Assembly (NCBI RefSeq): GCF_010015615.1
Contig: NW_024468936.1
Span: forward strand, 310,001 to 374,000
Direction of reading: 5' to 3'
From: Cucurbitaria berberidis CBS 394.84
Lineage: Eukaryota > Ascomycota > Dothideomycetes > Pleosporales > Cucurbitariaceae
Length of the DNA: 64,000 nucleotides
Under the pieces are notes generated by a model. The model was not told the DNA's origin, did no database searches, and saw only the letters and a list, made by a program, of their open reading frames with translations. Below, piece after piece: positions 52,726-61,173 of this stretch (the stretch's first letter is position 1; the number at the start of each line of letters is the position of its first letter). The position numbers were made by a program, and so were the translations under genes.

Positions 52726-53812
52726 ATGACTGTCGGAATAGCACTCGTCGGTAGTGGTATCTTCGCCCGGGAAGAGCATCTCCCTGCCATCCAGACAACT
52801 GCAAAATTGAGCTTGAAAGCAATCTACTCGCGCTCGCTCAAATCTGCACAGACACTTTCTGAGAAGCTGTCCGACGTGGAGCTCTACAGCGATGATCAGA
52901 CAGGCCAGAGCTTTGATGACCTCCTGAAGAGAGATGACATCAAGGGGGTCATCATCGCGTACGTGATAATTCCAAAATTTCGCGCGCGAAGAAACCGCTA
53001 ATCTGACTTTACGTAGTTTGCCAATCCTAGCTCAGCCAGAGTATATAAAGAAAGCGTTAGCTGCCGGCAAGCATGTACTCGCAGAGAAGCCAATTGCCAA
53101 GGACGTTGCCACCGCTCAAGAATTGCTATCGTGGACGCAATCCAAAGCCAGCACGTCCGCCACCTACACCGTCGCAGAAAACTTCCGCTTTCTCGACTCT
53201 TTCCTCTACGGGTCCCAGCAAATTTCTTCCTTGGGCCGCATCCTTACCTTCCGTGCCCGTGTTGCCACTTTAGTTCAACCAGGTGGCAAGTACTTCGAAA
53301 CTGCGTGGCGTAAGGTGCCAGAGTACCAGGGCGGATTCTTGCTAGACGGCGGTGTGCACATCATTGCCGCAATACGCCTGCTGCTCTCTGGTGGCAAGCA
53401 GAATATTAAGGTTGCTAGTGCATTCACAGCGCAATTGCAAGAGCACCTCCCACCGGTCGATACGCTCAACTCAACCCTGCAGCTCTCAAACGGCTCATCG
53501 GGTACGCTATCAATATCCTTTGGCACTACAGATAAGGGCTCGGAATATCTCATCGCTTGTGAGAATGGGAGCGTGCACGTGAGCATGGGTAAGGTCACTG
53601 TGACCAAAGCCGGGAAAGAGGCAGAAGTAAGGGAATTCAAGGATGAAGGCAATGGCGTGCGTCAGGAGGTCAGCGCCTGGGCAGAGAGCATAGAGAAAGG
53701 AGTGAGGAATGAGATGCAGAGCCCGGAGGAAGCGTTGCGGGACCTGGAAGTTCTAGAGGCGTGCTTGAGGAGTGGTGAGCAAGCAGGAAAACCAGTGGAA
53801 CTTACACTATGA
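52726..53812 (+). CDS. Gfo/Idh/MocA family NAD(P)-dependent oxidoreductase
   Basis: Two exons (52726-52958, 53017-53812) give 342 residues. The N-terminal Rossmann fold starts at TVGIALVGSGIFAREEHLPAI. The family's EKP motif is HVLAEKPIAKD, and the active-site region includes DGGVHIIAAIR (the His of the catalytic triad). Members oxidise or reduce sugars, inositols and dihydrodiols; the substrate here is not known. The intron, GC|GTACGT ... TAG|T, restores GVIIALPILAQPEYIKKAL. It converges on the VOC gene with only 130 bp between stops. Its leader is CA- and CT-rich, typical of fungal genes. No signal peptide is seen, so it is probably cytosolic. Confidence 0.92.
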
Positions 53813-53942
53813 AGAAAAGAAGAGGGTGGATAGCGTGTGTTGTAATGCTTAGTAGCGAGAGCACGCAGATATTGATTCATGCAAGTGAAAGTATTAAACC
53901 AAAGTCGGGGGTATCTATTAATATAACAGTAGTGGTATTGCC

Positions 53943-54659
53943 TCACTCCTTATTTGCCATCAGCCTCTCAAAGCTGCAACTCATCATCTCGAGAACTGTA
54001 CCCCATGGATCTTTCACGTACGCGACTTTGATAATGCTTCCATCGACCTCTTTCCCTACTTCCACCGTCTCGCCCACTTGTGTCCCACCCTTCTCAAGCA
54101 CTCGTTTCATGGCCTCATCAACATCCGGCGTCGTGAAGCATATATGAAAAACGCCTGCTCTAGTATACTCAAAGTGCGACGAGGATGCGACAGGCTGGTG
54201 AGGCGGATCGATAAATTCGAAAATCTCCAAGCCAACATTGTTACCCGTGGACAGGTAGGCAATTTTGACCTTTTGGAGAGTGTTGCCGTAAAGACGGAAT
54301 ATGGGCGCGTCTGCATTTGCGCTCCGGTTGATCAATTTGTCGCTTCTGAGCGTTAAATATCAGTATATTGATTCTCGAGAAAGAAAAAATAACCCTGCAC
54401 CAGGCGAGACCACACTCAGCTTGTCACATGCGTTTTGCGTACCTGATCTTCTTGAACCCAAAGACGTAGGCGTACCACTCCACTGCGCTGTCACAGTCCG
54501 GGACGGAGATTGCGATGTGATTGACGACGTGGCTGTGAATCTAGGACTCAGCGGCGACGTCAATGTTGATCTTTTGGCTGTGGCTGTGATGGGTAGTGTT
54601 TTGGAAGTAGGAGCTTTGAGAAAGACGCGAGCAGGCGGAAATTGACTGACTGGAGGCAT
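53943..54659 (-). CDS. VOC-superfamily protein (glyoxalase/dioxygenase fold)
   Basis: Three exons (54659-54651, 54540-54443, 54345-53943) give 169 residues. The first exon is only 9 nt (M-P-P), then IHSHVVNHIAISVPDCDSA begins the beta-alpha-beta-beta-beta module. A second half contains GVFHICFTTPDVDEAM and VKDPWGTVLEMM, whose His/Glu residues are the usual metal ligands of this fold. The model depends on intron 1 with a GTCAGT donor; without it the frame has a stop 5' of IHSH. Function is unknown; relatives are glyoxalases or extradiol-type enzymes. It is next to the Gfo/Idh gene and convergent with it. Confidence 0.85.
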
Positions 54660-55825
54660 TGTGATTGACGAATTGCAAGTCAGGATATTTAGATTCAACG
54701 ATCTCAAGTATATAATTAGCAATTGGTCAATTTTGCGGTTGTACAATGCCTCTCAGGTTTACTGAAGGGGTAAAGCCGGGGAGGCGGCGAGGTTTTATAC
54801 AGGCTCAGGTTGACTCACTAGGCGGCGCTACTGGGGTGTGACTCTGAGGGATCAGGCTATCCTCTCGTGAGGTCGATCGGATTTCCTCGTGTTCGCCTGC
54901 TGGTCTGGACTACTTGCCCGGGTAATTTTCGTAAGCGTGAGCGAACGCAAGGAACGATGCACTTCAGCGGGCGATTGCCGTACCCCAACTTATAGCGTCC
55001 GTTACCCCGGGTTGTTTTTCCGTCGTCCGTTGCACCAGACATTAGGAACCGTCGACACCTAACGAGATCTGCTTGATCAGTAAAAGCATGGTCGCGGCGG
55101 GTCTGCGGACTTTTAATCTTGTCCACGGGTGCTTGTTCGAAGACGTTTGGATCAATGCGGGGTGTCATGCACTAGTCCGAAGCTAAGCAGGGCAAGGATC
55201 GAGCTTCCATGGACATTTACATAGTGTTTTATAGCCGGAAGTCGAATACGATGGTTAAACCACGTATAGGTGTAGATCCTCGACGTCGGTGGCGCTGCAG
55301 ATAGAATGTGCGTGAAGATGAGATCATTGTCGCTTCTTACATGCCCTGGGCAGCATCAGTATGCTGCAAACCATTCATCTGAACGATTACAGCGGCTTAG
55401 AACGCGATTGTGTTTTCGGGTGCAGTGCTGCAGAGTCGCAAGACTTTGACTTGACTATTTGACATATTTTCGTAAACAAAATATATCTGTGACTCTGGTC
55501 GCATGCTAAAATTTCATGAAATTGTCTGTCTAGTATACAAGATTATACAAGATCAACCAAATCCTGAATGGGCATGATATAGTACATGTTTAATCGTCAA
55601 GTCGCTCGCCCATATCCAAATGGAAAAAGCGAATTGGCTAGCGCCCCGTATCAGCAACCTCCTCCTCAAAGTGCACCTAAGAGAGCCATTTTATCCAACT
55701 GATCTCTTCCACATGGACATGGCAGGATTGGCCAACCCTTGCCAAGAATACAAAACGTCTCGGTGAGACTTCCTGCTCCTCTGCTCGTTTTGCAAGATAT
55801 TCCCATCCATTATAATGCTTTGAGT
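54660..55825. other. Intergenic gap
   Basis: 1166 bp. It contains the VOC promoter, the 3' end of the Irc22 gene and a 103-codon minus-strand ORF (54857-55168) without recognisable content. No repeat or RNA gene recognised. Confidence 0.45.
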
Positions 55826-56794
55826 CTAGACCCTGGGCTTGGCCTTGGGGGTGCCGCTGCGAACGCGCTTGGCCTCGGGACGCTGAAGATGAGAAGCAGG
55901 GATCCAGCTCTCGTCGTATGCCTTCGCACCGGACGTCACAGCGGGGCCATCAGCACCAACGACAGCAACCTGGTCGGCGGGGTCGACCTTCTTGGAGCCA
56001 GCAGAGGATTTCTTAGCGCGCTCGCCGCCCTTGCCGCGACCCTTCTTCTGGGGAAAGAAGGTGGTGATCCAGGTGTTGTAGATGAAGTAGACGATTCCGC
56101 CGAAAGCGCCGAGGAGGACGAGGTAAAGGAAGATGCTGAGTAGTCAGGTCAGTCTAGGTTCATAGGTGGTACATGTAGAACATGTGTGAGGGGAGCTAGT
56201 TTGTTTGAGGTTTCGGGCAGGTGCCTACATTTGCGGGTCGAAGAAGCTAGTCGGCGCCTCAACGATGCTGACAGTCTCATTGTAGACGGGGACGGTGTAG
56301 AAAGCACCCTTGGCGTCCTTCAAGACGGTAACGAGCTGCAAACGCAGGTTCTGGGGGTGCAGCTCGGTGCTGAAGGTGTAAGGTACCGTCTCCTCCTGGC
56401 CCGCGGGAATCTCGATCGAGTAGCGCTGGTTGGTGAGATTACGGACGATCTGGGACTGGCCGCTGACTTCCTGGATGAGCGAGCCGCCGACAATGATTAC
56501 GCCAATGGGCGTGGGCTCGTCATTGGTGATGGAGAGACGGGCTTCGGTGGCGTGGCCGTTGATGAGCTTTACGCCAAAGATCTCCGACTGCGGGAATGAG
56601 ACGGAGACGGCAACCTTGAGGTTGGGCGTTTGCGCCTCATTATCAACTGCGACCTGCTCGACCTGCAGCACGAGACAATTAGCGGGTTGATGTCATGCGC
56701 CATGATGCATTCGATAGCTCACCTCAATCTTCGCAAAGGCACCGAGGGCGCGCAGGGACAGCAGCAGCAGGGAGGAGAGCTTCCAGGAGACCAT
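55826..56794 (-). CDS. IRC22: Translocon-associated protein alpha (TRAP-alpha / Irc22)
   Basis: Three exons (56794-56723, 56662-56229, 56135-55826) give 271 residues. A signal peptide (MVSWKLSSLLLLSLRALGAFA) leads to a luminal beta-sandwich. Conserved wording includes FPQSEIFGVKLINGHATEARL, VGGSL-type turns and PYTFSTELHPQNLRLQL. One membrane helix follows (IFLYLVLLGAFGGIVYFIYNTW), then a basic cytosolic tail (PQKKGRGKGGERAKKSS). TRAP-alpha sits beside the Sec61 channel in the ER membrane and helps insertion of selected precursors. The yeast relative Irc22 has a name from a recombination-centre screen. Length and topology agree with fungal members. Confidence 0.93.
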
Positions 56795-57570
56795 GATGAA
56801 TGCAACAGGGGGGCGAGTGGGATGAATACAGCAGCGGAGAGAGGGATGGGAGAGAAATGGGGTAATTCGAACGTGGCTTCTGGAACTGGCGCGCACTGAC
56901 GTCCGGGCGCAGCTTCCCATTCCCTTCCCATCTCTGTCTTGGCAGCAGGAGCAGGGGGGCTGCAGCTGCGGCTAGGCGAAGCGAGCGCATTGCCCGATCT
57001 GGCCCCAAGCCTCACCAATCAGCAGCCATCAGCCCAAATTCGCACGCGCCCGCGACTACACATCGCATGTCTTACGCCTCCAAGGACGAGACAAAGAGAG
57101 TCTTCCTCGCCAACGCAGCAAGTAGGAGCAGCCTCTGCACATGCACGCCAGCTCTGTTTGCTTGAGTTGCGGTGTACACTGCCCTGCAATAAGCGCTTCC
57201 CCGGCGGCACCGCGCATTTGTGTCTGGTTCTTGGTGGCACAGTCTGGGGCAGATTGACCGATTTTTCTCTTCACTGCCACTAACAATCGATATATAACTC
57301 ACCTTCACCCGCAGTTGCCTGGCTCTGGATCGTAGTCGCTAACACACCAACCGTGGAAGGCGCTCTCGGCTGCTCTTCTCAATTTTGCTTTCCCCACACT
57401 CTACTTTACTCCACTGTACTTTACTCTACTTTACCCTGCTTTACTCTACTCAGACAAAGCCACCCACCACACTGACTGTCGCTTCGGTCGCTGTAACCTT
57501 CACATCATTGACCTCTCAAGCACTGTCGCCGACTTTCCATTTAATAAATCTTTTCGAATCATCGACTAGA
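56795..57570. promoter_or_regulatory. Divergent promoter, Irc22 / CCCH gene
   Basis: 776 bp between opposite starts. The pyrimidine repeat at 57399-57451 lies in the plus-strand leader. No gene supported. Confidence 0.5.
57399..57451 (+). repeat. Pyrimidine-rich imperfect tandem repeat (TTTACTCTAC units)
   Basis: About five degenerate ~10-nt copies of CTACTTTACT lie 120-170 bp upstream of the CCCH gene start. It is probably in the promoter or leader and behaves like a CT-microsatellite. Confidence 0.7.
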
Positions 57571-59443
57571 ATGATGCCATCGCCTTTCCTCAACGGCCTC
57601 GGTCACAAGAAGCCAAGTCCACCTGCCAGCCCACGTTCGACCCCCCAGGACTCTGAGCTGGCCACCTTGAACAAACGATATGAGCAGTTCGTCATTTATG
57701 ATCAAGAGAAGAGCAAGTTTATGGGTGTATGTTCATTATGGGCAGGCCAGTGACGACACGACTGACTCTTCACCTTTAGGAGCTGGTTGCACGCTATGAG
57801 TACCTCCATCAGCAGTACCAGATAATGGCTTCCGAACGAGACTGTGAGCGCGAATGGGTCATTTCATGGCAAGAAGAAAAGCAGCGATACGACAAGTGGA
57901 TCAAGAACATGCAGCTGGCTATGGTAACTTTCGCCCCATTGACGCCCACCCATGCGATTACCGTGATGCCAAGCTGCCCTGGACCTTTTCCTGGCCACTG
58001 GTTAGAATTTAGGCACTGAGGGACACCGGCTAACTTGGCCGTTGTAGGCTGATAATCCCTTCGTCATGGTCCTAATTGATGGCGACGGCATGGTTTTTCG
58101 GGACGAGTTCCTGCGCGAAGGCGAGCAAGGCGGCCGTCATGCTGCAGCCCAACTTTCTGCTGCTGTACAGAGCTATGTCGAAGCTGAAACCGACATCCCT
58201 CTCGGGGCTCGTATAGTATGTCGCATTTACGCCAACGTCCATGGACTAGCCGACGTGCTTGTGCGGGCGGGCGCTATCGAGGACGTTGGTCAGTTTGAAG
58301 ATTTCGCCCGCGGTTTCACGAGAGGCAAGACCCTGTTTGACTTTATCGACGTCGGTGCAGGTAAAGATCGTGCGGATGAGAAGATTATTGGTAAGTAGAG
58401 GGACCCTGCTGGAGCAGGCTGGAGACTTCTCTTCCTGTTACGCAACTGAACTGGTCTGCAAAGGTCTTCAGATATAGCTAATCGTGTTTGCAGAGTCGTT
58501 CAAGCTATTTTCCCAGGACTATCATTGCCGCCGGCTTCTATTCGGTTGTTCGCATGATAATGGTTACGCTCGAGCTCTAGAAGAGAATTCTGACAAGACT
58601 GAGTTGCTCAACAAGGTAGTCCTCCTGGAAGGCGTACCCTTTGAGAAAGAGCTGGTGCATTTGCCATACAGCACGAAGAGGTTCCCGGGCCTCTTCCGGG
58701 ATTCCAAGATTGTTGTTTGGGGCAGTGCCTCTGTACCTCATCAGCCAACTACACCTCTAGGCTCGGCATCACCTGGCATGAAGACCTTCAACATGCTATC
58801 AGGGCTTCCGACTCGGTTTCCCGCACCTGCGCGATCACCAGGCAATTCGCTCATGGACAGCCCCATCCCAGCCAGGGCATTGATGATGAATCTCCCAAGG
58901 ACACCGTCATCGTCGACTCTAGCTTCAGATGGCTTTCCAACTTCCAAGCCAGCCCTCGCTGCGACAAACAGCTGGGCAGCCAAGGCAGCAGCTCCAGCTC
59001 CCGCGGTTCCAGACTCGCCCCTATACAAGCCCGCCAACCGGGAAGAAGTCATTGCACGCAACCGTACCGGCCAACGCGTTGATCCTCCAAGCAAGGATTA
59101 CGACAAAGCAGAAGTCGACCGCATCAAGAAAATCAAAATGTGTAATGTCCATTTCCTTCGAAACGAATGCCCCTACGATACGAACTGTACGCATCTCCAC
59201 CAGTACAAGCCTACCAAAGACGAGGTGTCGACTCTCCGCCTCGTCGCGCGCATGGCCCCTTGCCAGAACGGTAGCGGTTGTGAGGACATCAAGTGTATTT
59301 ATGGCCACCGATGCCCTGCGCCACCTCACAAGACGCATCATGTTAAGGGTACCAGGTCTTGTATTTTCGGTGAAAGCTGCAAGTTTCCGCCTGAGTTGCA
59401 TGATATTGATACGACTGTGGTAAAGACTTTGGTAATTCGCTAG
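57571..59443 (+). CDS. CCCH zinc-finger protein with a conserved NYN/PIN-like N-terminal domain
   Basis: Four exons (57571-57726, 57780-57923, 58048-58390, 58494-59443) give 530 residues. An N-terminal helical region (about 25-100, with KRYEQFVIYDQEKSKFMG) precedes a globular domain starting at FVMVLIDGDGMVFRDEFL (about 102-120). Its Asp/Gly residues plus later GKDRADEKII and LLFGCSHDNGYA resemble acidic active sites of NYN/PIN nucleases; this is inference. A Ser/Pro linker follows, then C-terminal CCCH-type Cys/His clusters: CNVHFLRNECPYDTNCTHLH, plus CEDIKCIYGHRC and CIFGESCKF. CCCH fingers usually bind RNA, so an RNA-processing or decay role is likely. The function of this fungal family is not established to my knowledge. 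Confidence 0.88.
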
Positions 59444-59640
59444 CTGGGATACTATGTGATGATGGTACCGGCTGCGCATGGCATGGAGTTATGGTTCAGG
59501 AACGGCGCGACATGGATGATACCAGGTAGACTCTTCAATCTCACGGCGGGCTCAGTGTAGCCTCGAAGCCTTTAGGCGCCTTTACATTTGCTAGGCAGGT
59601 CTTGCAGACACCTTATGCGTGAATGCCTTGTGAATTCCTC
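59444..59640. other. Short gap between convergent genes
   Basis: 197 bp of 3' sequence. Nothing else seen. Confidence 0.5.
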
Positions 59641-60687
59641 TCACTCCTTCTTCCACTGCTCAAACTCCTCTTCTAAATGCACCTTCAGTGCGGCAAACTT
59701 GTTCTTGAAGTTCTTCCCGCACCGCCAGCACTTCATATCCCAATTCGGCCACTTCCCTGGATGAAAGCGTTCGCTCCCCTCATCTAGCGGAAACTCCTCC
59801 AACCGCACCAAGAAGGTTGTATTAAAGCTCAAGTAGTGTTTCTTGTGCTTCATCCATGGCGATTGCATCTCCCGGCTGAAGACGTGGATGTGCAGGTGGT
59901 TCATGGACGGGTGCGTGTGGACGCCTGCTACGATGTCGGAGAGCCAGTCGCGACCGGGTGGAAGAAGAGCGGCGCGTTCTTTAGGTGGCGGTGGGTCATC
60001 GGTGGAAGACATCAAGACCTCCAGAGCCTCCTGGTATGGGGTGTCTGAGACGCTGAGGTGGCCGTACTGCCGACGGAGTTCGGAGGCTGCGAGGACTTTA
60101 AGACGGGCCACGCGATTGCAGACTTCGGCGCGGAAGGCTGTGGCTGTTGAGAGGAGTTGGAGGGGGTGCTGGGTGTAGTACTCGGGCTTGCGGGGGATGA
60201 GCAGAAGGTGCACGCTGGGAATAATTAGCTTCTCTAGCCCCGTTTCCCATACAGTTTGAAGATACACACCTTGCCTTCGGATACTTATCATTGATTACAA
60301 CGTAGTCGTCGTCATACTCAACTACCCTGCCCTCAGGGTTCGTCTCTGGCTTTTCAATATACAGTGCCAGACCATTGCGCGGATCCCAGCCTTTCGAGGC
60401 ATCTTTCGCTTTCTGAAGAGCTCCTGGAGACTGTGAAGTGAATGCCGCAGTAGGCTTCGGTTTCTTCGAGCTAGACATGAGTTCTGTGACTGCCCCGTAA
60501 GTTAAGGTCTCGGATTGTGTAGGAGTACAGGGTGGATGGTGGACATACATGCGTTGGGCCTCTTCTGGGACGATGGGTCGGTGGATGTCTGAGGACTATT
60601 AGGTGGTTCCTCCCCTGTTATCTCTTCGGCGGTGATTGCATCGTGGGTTTGCTCCTCGGGAGAGCTTGTGTTGCTTGTGGAAGCCAT
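59641..60687 (-). CDS. HNT3: Aprataxin-like DNA 5'-adenylate hydrolase
   Basis: Three exons (60687-60549, 60489-60270, 60214-59641) give 310 residues. Aprataxin/Hnt3 removes AMP left on 5' DNA ends by aborted ligation. The HIT domain has VVEYDDDYVVINDKYPKA, then VHLLLIPR, with the catalytic His triad at HPSMNHLHIHVFS. A C-terminal zinc finger, CWRCGKNFKNKFAALKVHLEEEF, is the DNA-binding module found in aprataxins. The N-terminal ~45 residues are acidic and Ser/Thr-rich and probably unstructured. A perfect palindrome TGACGCGTCA about 91 bp upstream contains an MCB box, fitting G1/S control of a repair gene. Confidence 0.94.
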
Positions 60688-61173
60688 TTTTGAAATCCCA
60701 GGCTTTCCGTTTGCTACTTTGCCTTGAAAGTGGTTCGAGATGAAGACAAACCCGCTAACTCTGCCCTAGACGCGGTTTGACGCGTCATGCTCGAGTGTGT
60801 AGTCGTGATCAGACAAGAGTGGTGGGACACGAACTAATGGTCCATGCTCGCGTCCTCCGCATTCCCGCGTCTCGCCTGTGACGCTGCCAAGCAACTATTT
60901 TTCGGAATTTCGGACTGTTTGCAGGCACCACTTTCGAGTGAATAGAGTCCAGCGATGGCTACAACACATGTCACTCCTTCTCTCCGTGCAGCTGGAAACA
61001 CTGTGCACCGGTGGACCACCAAACCTGACGGCTGAGCCCTTCTATTAGCGAGACCGCCCTTTCGCACCCACAATCGATTACGCTTTCTCTGTATAGCACT
61101 CCCGAACCCAGCCAGCAGTCTTTCTTTATGGAGATCCTAGAGCTCGGAACCCTGTCATCGATTTTCAGTCACG
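60688..61173. promoter_or_regulatory. Divergent promoter, HNT3 / DHX57-like helicase
   Basis: 486 bp between opposite starts. It contains the TGACGCGTCA palindrome. No gene seen. Confidence 0.5.
60778..60787. promoter_or_regulatory. MCB box (ACGCGT) within TGACGCGTCA
   Basis: A perfect 10-bp palindrome centred on ACGCGT, the MBF/MCB site of G1/S genes. It lies 91 bp upstream of the aprataxin start and 386 bp from the helicase start. Site seen; regulation inferred. Confidence 0.55.

Noticed and set aside
45988..54659. Classical secondary-metabolite cluster
   Set aside because: An oxygenase, an MFS transporter and an oxidoreductase occur, but no polyketide synthase, NRPS, terpene cyclase or DMAT is in the window.
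54857..55168. 103-codon minus-strand ORF
   Set aside because: Basic, non-conserved-looking sequence without a recognisable domain or introns. Could be chance.
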